Below, piece after piece: positions 1 through 8,149 of a stretch of 10,939 bases of DNA. Source of the stretch: Thermoplasmata archaeon. Its GTDB lineage: Archaea; Thermoplasmatota; Thermoplasmata; UBA10834. The DNA is taken from contig JALHSX010000036.1 of the NCBI GenBank assembly GCA_022865445.1, positions 1 to 10,939 of the forward strand. Direction: 5' to 3'. The notes beneath the pieces are model-generated. The model was not told the origin of the DNA and ran no database searches. It saw only the letters and a program-made list of their open reading frames with translations. The first letter of the stretch is position 1. Each line of letters begins with the position of its first letter. Both the position numbers and the translations under genes were made by a program.

Positions 1-13
1 ACTCAGTGGCGAA

Positions 14-223
14 ATGGTAAGCATGTCCGAGAACAAGGAATTCGCAGTGCTCGTTGGGAAGGCTTTCCTGCACGAGATCGAGGCGAGTCACAAGGAGGCA
101 GCCATCGCTTTCGGGCGCGCGTTTCTGCTCGCTCTGGGGATGAAGGGGCCCGAGCAGATCCAGAACAGGCTGTCCGCAATGGGAAGGCCTTGCAGGGAGC
201 ACTTAGTTTTGGCAGAGGATTGA
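14..223 (+). CDS. Small unrecognised protein, or C-terminus of a longer protein cut by the window edge
   Basis: I do not recognise this 69-codon ORF. It begins MVSMSENKEF and ends HLVLAED with TGA. Third codon positions are G/C-rich like those of the neighbouring real genes, and the peptide is a plausible soluble, mostly helical product with no membrane segment or metal motif. There are two possible ATGs (14 and 23). The frame is also open from base 2 with no stop before the ATG, so this may be the tail of a longer protein that starts outside the window. It converges on the antiporter on the other strand, with 21 bp between the two stop codons. A minus-strand ORF across 3-248 has a composition typical of a shadow frame (Arg, Ser and Pro rich), so I prefer this strand. 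Confidence 0.45.
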   Translation: MVSMSENKEFAVLVGKAFLHEIEASHKEAAIAFGRAFLLALGMKGPEQIQNRLSAMGRPCREHLVLAED

Positions 224-244
224 GCAGGCTCCGAAGCATACACA

Positions 245-1501
245 TCACGATGGGAGCAGGGTGTGCCCTCCACGCCGTAGACTACTCTTCAGAAGCGTCG
301 GCGTGAACAGGGCGGTCATCAGGCCCATGAAGATGACGACCGAATAGATCTCTGAATTGATGATATGTGTTGAGAGACCGTAATACGCGATGATGAAGGC
401 TATCTCCAGCCTGGGAGCCATCCCTATGCCCACGGAGAAGGAATCCCACCACGACATGCCTGTGAGCTTCGCCGGAATTCCGCATCCGACGACTTTGGTG
501 AGCACAGCAACGGCAGTCAACAACACTCCGAACCCGATTGCGTTCCACATCTCTTTCAGGTCGACAACGACTCCCAAAGAAACGAAGAATATCGGAACAA
601 AGAGCGCTTCAAGATACTGCGTTCCTTTCCTGAAACCGTCCTTGAGAGTGGAGCTGGACATGATGGTTCCGGCGACGAACGCCCCGACTATCGCCGATAT
701 GCCGATGGTCTCGGCAACGGTCGCGTAGAGGAACACGATCGCCAAAGCCAACACGAAGCCGCTCATGGGCAGTTTCCTTCGATAGCCAGATATCTGGACA
801 TTGAATATCAACGGCACGAGGAACCTGGAGCCGACCCACGCCCCGACCACTATGAACATGACAGCTCCCACGACTAGGAGGCCCAGCTCCGAGGAATCAA
901 GACCTGTCCCGCTCGATATGCCTTTGGATATGCCCAGCACAATCATCCCAAGGATGTCGTCCACAACGGCTGCGCCGACTATGGCATAGGCCACGGGCGT
1001 CCCGATGATGCCCAGCTCCGAGAGGACGCTCGCAGTGACAGCGACGCTCGTTGCGACCAAGGTGGCGCCGATGAACACTGCGTCGGAGCCGAATCCCATG
1101 GCAACGGCAAGGTAGTAACCTGCGATCCAGGGGAGGACCACGCCACCGGCCGCAATCGATATTGATCTCTTCGTGTAGACCTCTCTCAACTCGCACTCTA
1201 GCCCGATCATGAACAACAGGATGATGGACCCGAGCTGAGCGAGCATGAGCACGACTTCAGGAAGCCCTGAAATCGCGTCAGTGGGCAAGCCAGTGACAGG
1301 ATCCAGTATCCTCGGCGCTTTGATTATGTTGAGGAGGCTCGGGCCTATGACCACGCCGACCAAGATATAGCCGATCACCTTCGGTTGGCCGAAGCGCGCG
1401 AACAGGAAACTAGAGAACAACGAGACCACTAGCAGGAAGGTCAGCTCGAACCAGACCTCGGACAGCAGCTGGTCAAGCAGCGAGGACAACGAGAGTACCA
1501 T
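245..1501 (-). CDS. Cation:proton antiporter, CPA2 (Kef/NapA-like) family
   Basis: This is an integral membrane protein of 418 residues that is expected to exchange Na+ or K+ for H+ across the cytoplasmic membrane. It consists almost entirely of hydrophobic segments, as expected for the roughly 12-13-helix CPA fold. Family hallmarks visible are the GYILVGVVIGPSLL segment near residues 44-57, LLFMIGLE near 95-102, ATSVAVTASVL at 150-160, and the ion-binding pair D181-D182 in VVDDILGMIVL. Also present are a lysine at 336 in a late helix and the PRLE sequence (363-366). There is no RCK/TrkA-N nucleotide-binding domain after the transmembrane part; the protein ends in a short basic tail. The substrate ion cannot be read from sequence. 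The gene lies 51 bp downstream of the giant surface-protein gene on the same strand and ends in TGA. It is clearly paralogous to the second antiporter in this window, sharing the DDILGMIVL core. Confidence 0.92.
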   Translation of the reverse strand: MVLSLSSLLDQLLSEVWFELTFLLVVSLFSSFLFARFGQPKVIGYILVGVVIGPSLLNIIKAPRILDPVTGLPTDAISGLPEVVLMLAQLGSIILLFMIGLECELREVYTKRSISIAAGGVVLPWIAGYYLAVAMGFGSDAVFIGATLVATSVAVTASVLSELGIIGTPVAYAIVGAAVVDDILGMIVLGISKGISSGTGLDSSELGLLVVGAVMFIVVGAWVGSRFLVPLIFNVQISGYRRKLPMSGFVLALAIVFLYATVAETIGISAIVGAFVAGTIMSSSTLKDGFRKGTQYLEALFVPIFFVSLGVVVDLKEMWNAIGFGVLLTAVAVLTKVVGCGIPAKLTGMSWWDSFSVGIGMAPRLEIAFIIAYYGLSTHIINSEIYSVVIFMGLMTALFTPTLLKSSLRRGGHTLLPS

Positions 1502-1532
1502 GGATGCTCGTCACGCGCATGCATCCTACGGA

Positions 1533-1538
1533 TTTATC
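1533..1538 (-). promoter_or_regulatory. Possible TATA box for the minus-strand antiporter
   Basis: On the minus strand the 51-bp gap between the giant gene and the antiporter reads AAAAGGGATAAATCC about 32-45 bases before the ATG. The GATAAA core resembles an archaeal TATA element, with a purine-rich stretch upstream where a BRE would lie. A transcript starting about 25 bases downstream would have a leader of about 8 nt. No Shine-Dalgarno motif is seen. This suggests the antiporter can be transcribed on its own, but the match to the consensus is only moderate. Confidence 0.35.
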
Positions 1539-1552
1539 CCTTTTGAGGGTCC

Positions 1553-4500
1553 TCAGAGGCTGTGTGCCACTCCCTTGAGGAGCCAGAAATCGATGAGCTT
1601 GCCGGAGTTCGTGGTGAGCATCCCGTTGACGAAATCCCTGGGGATCCCTTCCAAGCATGCTCCGAACTCGATGCTCCAATTGCCCCAATCCCTTCCGACC
1701 AGCTTCCCCAGCGCGGGAATGTTGGGGGATATCGACAGGGCAAGCGTGAATCTCTGTTGAAGATCGCCCACAGCCCCGAGCAACCTCACCATCTTCGGCA
1801 TGCCGACCGTGAAGAGCACTTCGAAGCTCAGGAACATCCCTGAGAAGAACGACCTAGGGAATGGCGGATACGCTATCGGCGTGCTCGCCCGGCCGAGGTT
1901 CACCACGAAGGTCGCGAACGAGTGTATGAGCCATCTCAACAGGTCCACGATCGCCTCGCCAGTCACGATGAACGAAGCTCTGAATCCGATGCCGGCCGCT
2001 CCTGAAGCGTCGCTGAGGACGACCTCTATGAAGAAGATCACGTCGTGGATGATCTCGCTCACGAGCGCGAGCATGTTCTCTATGAAGTTGTTGAGCACCC
2101 GCTTGGCGAAAAGTGTGACGAAGTCCAGGGAAGCTGAGACCTCCTGGAGCTGCGTCTCGATGAACGCTTCCTTGAAGGCCTCGAACAGGGCTTTGGCTAT
2201 GAAGTCCGATGTGGCAAGCAGCACGGGGACTCCGTTGGAGTTCCCCCTGCTCCCCTCCTTGAATACCCACCTAGGGCCTCCGTCCCAGCTCCTCTGATTG
2301 GTCCGTTCGTCATTCCCATTGTCTCGCAGCATCGGCGTGATATCGACAGTGGCTCCCGCGGCGTCTAGAAGTGCCACCGCATCGCCGTCGTTGAATGGGT
2401 CCCCCGGCTCGCCGTTGTCAATCGATGTCTCTGGGAATGTGAACACCATCAGACCGTTGCCCGGAATCGTGCCGTCGATCCTCATAGCGCTGTTCTTCCC
2501 GTGCACCGTCGTTATCATCCAACCGTCTATGCACCTCGGCTTTGCCAAGGGATTGTAGAGCTCGACCCATTCTCTTCCCGAATCCTCACCGAGAGGGTTT
2601 GACTCGAACTCGTTCACGACAACATCGGTTGGGAACGGAGGCGAGTACTTCAGCTGGATCCCCGCCTCTATCGATGCGGACAATCCAAGGACCGGGATCG
2701 GAATGTTCGATAGGAACGCGCCCACTCCCGGCATGTCCGCAGTACTGACCCCGACGAGCTCGTAGGGTTCGACCTCGGGCATCACCACATCCATCGCCCA
2801 TGTCTTTCCGGTGCAGTGGATCTCCACGAACCTTCTCAAGATGTGCATCAGAGGGTCGACCATGACTTCGACGACAGCGTTCCTCAAAGAAATCGTGCCG
2901 TTCGCAAGTATGTCATAGCTTCCATCGCTGAGCCTGGCTATCCTGATTCCGAAGGTTATTCCAGGACCTAGCCGGTCAGTACACACCATCACTCTCAGGA
3001 GGTCGCTCCCGTGCTTGTAGATGAGATCCGGGATGTCCGTCTGGACGATTATGGTGAAGCCATGCCATGAGACCCGAAATTCGACCCTGCCGTAGAGGTC
3101 GATGATGAATTTGACGGCCTTCGCGAGCGCGGAGTCGGCGATCTTCTGGATGTACTCCTGCAGGGTCTCAACCATCGTTTGAAGGGCTGATGAGATCACC
3201 TTGATCACTTTGGTGGCAAAGCTCGCCAGAACCTCGAAGGCATGAGTGACGAACCTGTAGATCCGCTCGAGGCCGTCCTTCACCCAGCCGAAGACAGGTT
3301 CCAGCTTGTCCCATACCTTGTCCAGGAACTTCTGAGCGACCGCAAGCCCGTCCTTGAGGGCCGTGTTCGAAGGATTGTACTCGACACCCTGCAGAGGCCA
3401 TGCAGAGTGGACCACGATAGGTAGTGAGAGCTCGATTCGGGCGCTCGTCCTGGACTCGGTCGCATGTTTGCCCAGGATCGACTGGAAGGCGAGATTGGAT
3501 GAAGACAGTCTCAGATTCAGCAGGCCCAGAACGGATACCGTCCATTGCGTCGAGTACGGGCACGCGCTGATGTTCGATATCGATGTCATATGGACGTTCG
3601 GATACTCGTCCTTGCCTCGGTCGAAATTCCAAGGTCTTTTGATCTGGACCAAGAGATCGTCGGTCGGGAAGAGCTTCTCCAGCGAGGTGTATCCGAGGAC
3701 GGGATCGAATGGGACTACTCGTAGAGAGGGCATGCCGCCCTCGACCGATACAGCGAGAGTCTCGTTCAGGATTCTTCCATTCTTAAGAGCGGAACTCCGC
3801 TCGCCGTCCCAGAACTCGAACGGCTGGTCGATATCGAGATAGACCGAACGCTTGTAGCCGCTTACCTCCCTCTGTCGCAGAACCTCCTTGGAGAACGCCG
3901 TGAGGACCTTCTCAAGCATCTCCGCGATTCCTGGCATCCCCTCGGCTCCGCGGCATATCATCGATGCGACCGAGTCGACAACGGGCCCGCAGAATCCGCC
4001 TTCCGACGTCATCACGGACTGATCCACAAGGATCGCAATCCGTTCCAACTGTTTCTTGGAGAGCGACTCGAGAGCGCACGAAATGGACGAGCCGAGCCCC
4101 CAGGATGCATCGAACTCTACATCGTTCCTCACAATTGCAGCAAGCTGCTGCTCGACCGGGACGCCGAGGTTCGGAATGTATGAATATCGGGCGGAGGACA
4201 GGATTGATGTCGCTACGTCCCCGTAGACGGATCCCTTCATTCCAGCGATGTCGACGATCTGTGTGCCCTTGGACGAGAGGAACTCACCCAACTGATGCGA
4301 GAGCTCGTACTGCGAGCTGAAGAAAGGCAGATTCCTCCCGATCTTGGAGATGGCGACAGGATCTATGCTCAGCTTGACAGCGCCTGCCCCCAGCGAGAGC
4401 GAGTCGAACAGGTCTGAATCGTCAGTGGGATCCACTGCGAGATCAGGCAGCTCAAGCTCAGCCACACCCGCCAGGTCAAAAGCCAGCCTGGAGATGCTGT

Positions 4501-5935
4501 CCGTCACGAGCGTCCTGAACTTCGTCTGACATCCTTTGAAAGCGGGGTAGAAGTCCCTCCAGGAATCTGACGACAGGATGTCGTACTGAGGGACGTCGAC
4601 TGGAGCCGTGATGTTGCCGACCCAGACTGGATACAGGTCGCCTGCAGCATCTTCTACATAGTACTGTTTCTCCCCGATAGGAAGGGTGAAATCGCTATGT
4701 GATGAGAAAAGCTCTGAGTAGGTCGTCACATTGGCGCCCGCAGCGCTAAGCACCTTCGATATCCAAGTGACGACCGCCATCTTCGCCTTATCCTCGCCCG
4801 TGAAGAAGGCCGCGACGGACTCTAGCGTGCTTCGAAAATCGTCTAGCATCCCCTTTGCGCTGTCCAAAGCGCCCAGCCATCCCATGTAGTCCATGAACTT
4901 GAGAGCAAGCTGGTCGGCGATTCCGAAAACCGCTTCTGCAACTATCATGCGCGAGTCCAGCCTAGGCTGGCTCTTCCCCAGGAACCACAGGAACAGCTCC
5001 GCAGGATCCAGGTTCCGGCCACTCGAGCCCATGACCGCGGCGATTCCCAGTCCATTGCCTCCGCATAGGCTCTCGACCCCAGAAGCGAAGCCTGCGTCAA
5101 CTGACTTGAAGAGTCTTGCCTGTTCGAGCAGGAGCCCGACAGACACTGCCTTGTAGACATCCTGTTCGGAAAGGATATCGGAGGTGTTCAGGCCCGTGTA
5201 TGTTGGCTTCCCATAACCCTCGAGCACTCTAAGCTCGCAAAGGGTGCTCAGCATGTAGCCCACAATCCGACCGAGGTCTGAGAGTTCACCATCAGATGCG
5301 GACTCGAACGCCCTGAGCTTCGACTCGAGGAAGGGAAGTGCGGAGATGATCGGCCTCTGGAACGAAGTCTGCTTCACGATTTGCACATCATCATTCGCGA
5401 CCTTGACCGAGAAGTTGCCTAATGCGATGTAATAGGGATTCACGGACCGCTCCGAGAGCATCTCGACAGAGGGGGGAGGGAGCTTCGAGTATGCCATTTG
5501 GATCCCGTCGATCTGGACTGTCCCAGGCTTGACACTATCGGAGGAGACCAAGTCGATAGTTTTCTTCTCGATGAAGAAGAGGCCACCTGTCCAATTGGAT
5601 ACACCGAGCGTGAACTTGCCATCCGTACGCGGGAATGATGAAGAGATGTAGTAGGAGATCTCGTTCGAGAAAGCTTCCGATATAGCCGTCTCGTTCACTG
5701 GAAACGCTTGCCAGCTCGACAGGACTTCCTGAGCCCTTGATGCTCCGCAGAGCTCGAGCTCTTGGACGACCCCTCCTATGGCACCCTCCATCGCCTCAAG
5801 CAACCTGTCCCTCCTGTCAGCCTTGACCTGATCGAGCTGCTGTTTTGCAAGGTAGGTGCCGGTCACGGCGGAAGCAGTCAGAAGCACCACCGCAATTACG
5901 GCAAAGGATACCTGCCCGCTTCGGTCGCTTCGCAT
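1553..5935 (-). CDS. Giant secreted or surface protein with pilin-like N-terminus and lamin-tail domain
   Basis: The predicted protein has about 1460 residues and I do not recognise it as a named family. From the chosen start it has a short basic N-terminus (MRSDRSG), then QVSFAVIAVVLLTAS and a hydrophobic run to about residue 30. This resembles archaeal class III (type IV pilin-like) signal peptides, with likely processing before Q8, although the usual glutamate five residues after the cut is absent. The body is a mix of amphipathic helices and beta-rich stretches, with a strongly helical region near residues 855-945 (for example DKVWDKLEPVFGWVKDGLER). A lamin-tail domain lies at about 1104-1236, shown by VVVNEFESNP, REWVELYNPL, DGWMITT and DAVALLDAAGATVDI. 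About ten N-X-S/T sequons fit an exported, N-glycosylated protein. No C-terminal membrane anchor is evident. Other possible starts are ATG 5986 (17 residues longer) and a GTG at 6085, which I disfavour. It stops with TGA 51 bp before the antiporter and diverges from the second antiporter. Confidence 0.85.
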   Translation of the reverse strand: MRSDRSGQVSFAVIAVVLLTASAVTGTYLAKQQLDQVKADRRDRLLEAMEGAIGGVVQELELCGASRAQEVLSSWQAFPVNETAISEAFSNEISYYISSSFPRTDGKFTLGVSNWTGGLFFIEKKTIDLVSSDSVKPGTVQIDGIQMAYSKLPPPSVEMLSERSVNPYYIALGNFSVKVANDDVQIVKQTSFQRPIISALPFLESKLRAFESASDGELSDLGRIVGYMLSTLCELRVLEGYGKPTYTGLNTSDILSEQDVYKAVSVGLLLEQARLFKSVDAGFASGVESLCGGNGLGIAAVMGSSGRNLDPAELFLWFLGKSQPRLDSRMIVAEAVFGIADQLALKFMDYMGWLGALDSAKGMLDDFRSTLESVAAFFTGEDKAKMAVVTWISKVLSAAGANVTTYSELFSSHSDFTLPIGEKQYYVEDAAGDLYPVWVGNITAPVDVPQYDILSSDSWRDFYPAFKGCQTKFRTLVTDSISRLAFDLAGVAELELPDLAVDPTDDSDLFDSLSLGAGAVKLSIDPVAISKIGRNLPFFSSQYELSHQLGEFLSSKGTQIVDIAGMKGSVYGDVATSILSSARYSYIPNLGVPVEQQLAAIVRNDVEFDASWGLGSSISCALESLSKKQLERIAILVDQSVMTSEGGFCGPVVDSVASMICRGAEGMPGIAEMLEKVLTAFSKEVLRQREVSGYKRSVYLDIDQPFEFWDGERSSALKNGRILNETLAVSVEGGMPSLRVVPFDPVLGYTSLEKLFPTDDLLVQIKRPWNFDRGKDEYPNVHMTSISNISACPYSTQWTVSVLGLLNLRLSSSNLAFQSILGKHATESRTSARIELSLPIVVHSAWPLQGVEYNPSNTALKDGLAVAQKFLDKVWDKLEPVFGWVKDGLERIYRFVTHAFEVLASFATKVIKVISSALQTMVETLQEYIQKIADSALAKAVKFIIDLYGRVEFRVSWHGFTIIVQTDIPDLIYKHGSDLLRVMVCTDRLGPGITFGIRIARLSDGSYDILANGTISLRNAVVEVMVDPLMHILRRFVEIHCTGKTWAMDVVMPEVEPYELVGVSTADMPGVGAFLSNIPIPVLGLSASIEAGIQLKYSPPFPTDVVVNEFESNPLGEDSGREWVELYNPLAKPRCIDGWMITTVHGKNSAMRIDGTIPGNGLMVFTFPETSIDNGEPGDPFNDGDAVALLDAAGATVDITPMLRDNGNDERTNQRSWDGGPRWVFKEGSRGNSNGVPVLLATSDFIAKALFEAFKEAFIETQLQEVSASLDFVTLFAKRVLNNFIENMLALVSEIIHDVIFFIEVVLSDASGAAGIGFRASFIVTGEAIVDLLRWLIHSFATFVVNLGRASTPIAYPPFPRSFFSGMFLSFEVLFTVGMPKMVRLLGAVGDLQQRFTLALSISPNIPALGKLVGRDWGNWSIEFGACLEGIPRDFVNGMLTTNSGKLIDFWLLKGVAHSL

Positions 5936-6093
5936 GGCGGACGGCTTGACTATTCGTCTCCCGGACAAAACGGTTCTTCCGATCATGACTGTCCCGATTG
6001 GCCGGACCTGTTGTGAGGTGTAAAGCGTTGCACTTACATGCAGCCTACATCGGACCGCCCATCTGCAATTCTCGGTCCCTGTCACGATTAAAT
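5936..6093. promoter_or_regulatory. Divergent intergenic region between giant gene and second antiporter
   Basis: This 158-bp gap must hold the promoters for two divergent genes. No strong TATA box stands out. On the minus strand TTTACA (6024-6019) lies 33-38 bases from the alternative ATG at 5986. On the plus strand the last bases before ATG 6094 are AT-rich (GATTAAAT) but too close to the start to act as its TATA box. A loose TGTAA-N10-TTACA symmetry (6019-6038) is present and may be chance. No Shine-Dalgarno motif precedes either start. Confidence 0.3.
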
Positions 6094-7401
6094 ATGAAAG
6101 AAGCGATACAAGTACTTGGATGGGATGCCTTGGAGACTGAGAAGACTCTCCTGCCGATATTCGTCGCCTTTCTGGTGGCCAAGCTCGGCGGCGAGATCAT
6201 GGAAAGGATGAGGCTACCCGCCGTCACCGGTGAGCTGATTGCCGGCGTCATGCTAGGACCGACCTTGCTGAACCTGATAACCTCCGAGGACAACTTCTTC
6301 GATGTCCTGGCTCAACTGGGTGCGACCTTCCTGCTATTCTCCGTCGGCATGGAGACCAAGATCTCGGAACTAAAGAAAGTCGGCTTGACAGCGACGAGCG
6401 TGGCATTGTTGGGAGTGGTGGCGCCCTTCATCCTCGGCTACTACGTCTCGATCTTCCTGTTCGCATCATCCATCGAGGCGATGTTCGTGGCCACGGCGTT
6501 GGTCGCGACGAGCGTAGGGATCACGGCCAGGGTGCTCGACGATATGGGCATGATGAACTCCCTTGAGGCGAAGATCATCTTGGGAGCTGCTGTCATCGAT
6601 GACATTCTCGGGATGATCGTGCTCACCCTTGTCAGCGGCGTGGCCGTCGGAGATCTGACCATCCTCAAGGTCGCGATAGTCGTCGCAGAGGCGGTCTGCT
6701 TCGTCGCAATCGTCACAATAATCGGGACCCGCGTCGTGAAGTACGCTTCCGGAAAGCGGGATGTCAAATTCGATAAGACCGTCAACGGTTCTTGGGCCAT
6801 ACATTACACCACTCGCGCGTTCAAGAGAGACAGCTGGTTTGACAAGCTGAAACAGCGGCAAGCACCATTCGTGATAATCCTCATAGTGATATTCGGCCTC
6901 TCGGCCCTGGCATCTTTTGTCGGTCTCGCGGCGATAATCGGGGCTTTCTTCGCGGGCCTGATCTTCTCGGACACCAAAGAAACCTATGAGCTCGAGCAGA
7001 AGTTCGAGCCCCTCAACGTGCTGCTCGTACCATTCTTCTTCGTCGTCATGGGCGCGAGAGTGGACTTAGCGAATTTCTCCACCGTGATCCCTCTGGCCAT
7101 AATCATCACTATCGTGGCGATTCTTGGCAAGCTCATAGGCTGCTCGTTGGGAGCGGCGCAGCGCGGAGAGAGGACCGCGATGATAGTGGGTGCTGGAATG
7201 GTCCCGAGGGGTGAGGTGGGAATCGTCGTAGCCATGATAGGTCTGAACATGGGAACGATAGGACAGGTGGCTTACTCCGTGATCGTCCTGATGTCGATTG
7301 CAACGACTCTTTACGCTCCTTTCCTGCTGAGGACCGTGATCAAGGCCGAGTCCAAGAACAAGCGCGGATCGGGACATTTCACTCCTGGCTTTCGCCCATG
7401 A
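6094..7401 (+). CDS. Cation:proton antiporter, CPA2 (Kef/NapA-like) family, second paralog
   Basis: This 435-residue polytopic membrane protein is expected to exchange a monovalent cation for protons. It shares the family layout with the minus-strand antiporter: GELIAGVMLGPTLLNL at 46-61, LLFSVGMETK at 80-89, ALVATSVGITARVL at 135-148, the carboxylate pair D169-D170 in VIDDILGMIVL, a lysine at 346 and PRGEVG at 371-376. Between two helices (about 212-258) it carries a longer, basic hydrophilic loop than its paralog. It has no C-terminal nucleotide-binding (RCK) domain, only a short basic tail. I chose ATG 6094 (MKEAIQVLGW). The frame extends upstream to a TTG at 5998, but the added residues look non-coding and would overlap the divergent gene's promoter. 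The gene ends in TGA, overlapping the end of the convergent regulator gene by 23 bp. Ion specificity is unknown. Confidence 0.92.
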   Translation: MKEAIQVLGWDALETEKTLLPIFVAFLVAKLGGEIMERMRLPAVTGELIAGVMLGPTLLNLITSEDNFFDVLAQLGATFLLFSVGMETKISELKKVGLTATSVALLGVVAPFILGYYVSIFLFASSIEAMFVATALVATSVGITARVLDDMGMMNSLEAKIILGAAVIDDILGMIVLTLVSGVAVGDLTILKVAIVVAEAVCFVAIVTIIGTRVVKYASGKRDVKFDKTVNGSWAIHYTTRAFKRDSWFDKLKQRQAPFVIILIVIFGLSALASFVGLAAIIGAFFAGLIFSDTKETYELEQKFEPLNVLLVPFFFVVMGARVDLANFSTVIPLAIIITIVAILGKLIGCSLGAAQRGERTAMIVGAGMVPRGEVGIVVAMIGLNMGTIGQVAYSVIVLMSIATTLYAPFLLRTVIKAESKNKRGSGHFTPGFRP

Positions 7402-8125
7402 TCCTCAGGAAATCCTCCAAATGCTTTGAGAGGGCTTCATTGTCCGTGTAGCCACAGGCAGAGAGATCGGCAGCCGCGAGCAACGCTGTCTTCCCGTCGC
7501 TGATGACATCGGTGGCGATCAGCGCTTTCCTTCTGATGACTCTCACGCCTCTTGGAGCTTTTACGAACGGGACCGTTATCACGGTCATGCTCACCCCTCT
7601 GGAGATGGCGTTGGAGATCTTCTTTCCGAATCTTGTTCGCATCTGCGATATGAGGGGCGAGGACATCACGAAGCTGCTCTCTGACTTGTCGAGCATCTCA
7701 CCGATCTTGTCGAGCACGCGTTCCTTGCCCATGATCGTGTAGACCAGTTGTGGGACTCCTCGCTCAGAAAGCAGGTTTTTCAGAGCGGACACCTTGCCGA
7801 ACGACTCCTCGACTTGCGCTACTAGTCTCTTTGACAGCTCGGACGGGTCCACGGGCGAGAATGAACGAGGTCTTCCCTGCAACTTCCTCGCGAACCCTTT
7901 CTGCTCGAGATTCCGCATCACCTTGTAGGAAGATGTTCGCGGTATCTGTGCGACCTCAGCTACAAGATTTGCAGACCCTGTCCCCAATGCCACGAGAGCG
8001 ACATATGTCCTGGACTCATACTCAGAGAGCCCCAATCTTGAGAACGTGCTGGCTACCTTCAGATACTCCTTCATGAGCTCGTCGTAGTCCCTGCCAAGGG
8101 ACGCTACTGCCTTCTTCAAGTCCAT
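7379..8125 (-). CDS. TrmB-family transcriptional regulator
   Basis: This 248-residue cytosolic DNA-binding protein has the two-part TrmB architecture. An N-terminal winged helix-turn-helix spans about 25-95, with LGLSEYESRTYVALVALG opening the domain and PRTSSYKVMRNLEQKGF as the likely recognition-helix region. A short helical linker follows, and then a C-terminal TrmB-type domain (about 128-240) ending in ISDGKTALLAA and a C-terminal helix. TrmB proteins often sense sugars, but no sugar transporter or glycolytic gene lies nearby. The divergent neighbour is instead the tetraether-lipid operon, so I infer a role in controlling membrane-lipid genes and probably its own gene. The start ATG at 8125 lies 28 bases from a symmetric TATA box, consistent with a leaderless transcript, and a candidate operator sits between TATA and ATG. 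Its 3' end overlaps the convergent antiporter gene. Confidence 0.9.
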   Translation of the reverse strand: MDLKKAVASLGRDYDELMKEYLKVASTFSRLGLSEYESRTYVALVALGTGSANLVAEVAQIPRTSSYKVMRNLEQKGFARKLQGRPRSFSPVDPSELSKRLVAQVEESFGKVSALKNLLSERGVPQLVYTIMGKERVLDKIGEMLDKSESSFVMSSPLISQMRTRFGKKISNAISRGVSMTVITVPFVKAPRGVRVIRRKALIATDVISDGKTALLAAADLSACGYTDNEALSKHLEDFLRIMGESQE

Positions 8126-8126
8126 T

Positions 8127-8145
8127 TGTAGCCGAATAAGCTACA
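8127..8145. promoter_or_regulatory. Candidate operator: TGTAGC-N7-GCTACA inverted repeat
   Basis: This is a perfect 6-bp inverted repeat with a 7-nt AT-rich spacer (CGAATAA), located between the regulator ATG and the shared TATA box. Palindromes with short spacers are the usual target of dimeric winged-helix regulators, including characterised TrmB sites. Relative to the regulator gene it covers about -2 to -20, downstream of TATA, a position that would repress. Relative to tes it lies upstream of TATA (about -33 to -51), where binding could activate, or repress by blocking the BRE. The repeat is seen directly; that the neighbouring TrmB protein binds it is inference. Confidence 0.55.
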
Positions 8146-8149
8146 TAAC

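Noticed and set aside
224..244. Terminator between the convergent first two genes
   Set aside because: The 21-bp gap has neither a T-run on either strand nor a stable hairpin.
1800..4529. Several plus-strand ORFs of 60-165 codons opposite the giant gene
   Set aside because: They lie wholly inside a continuous 1460-codon frame with domain evidence, have Ser/Arg/Pro-rich shadow-like compositions and show no family motifs.
6019..6038. TGTAA-N10-TTACA inverted repeat in the divergent gap
   Set aside because: It has only 5-bp arms with a long spacer and no extension. It could be chance, and no nearby regulator supports it.
5936..6085. GTG start at 6085 (giant gene) and TTG start at 5998 (second antiporter)
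   Set aside because: Both extensions have non-coding-like composition, overlap each other on opposite strands, and would place extra sequence before clear N-terminal starts at 5935 and 6094.
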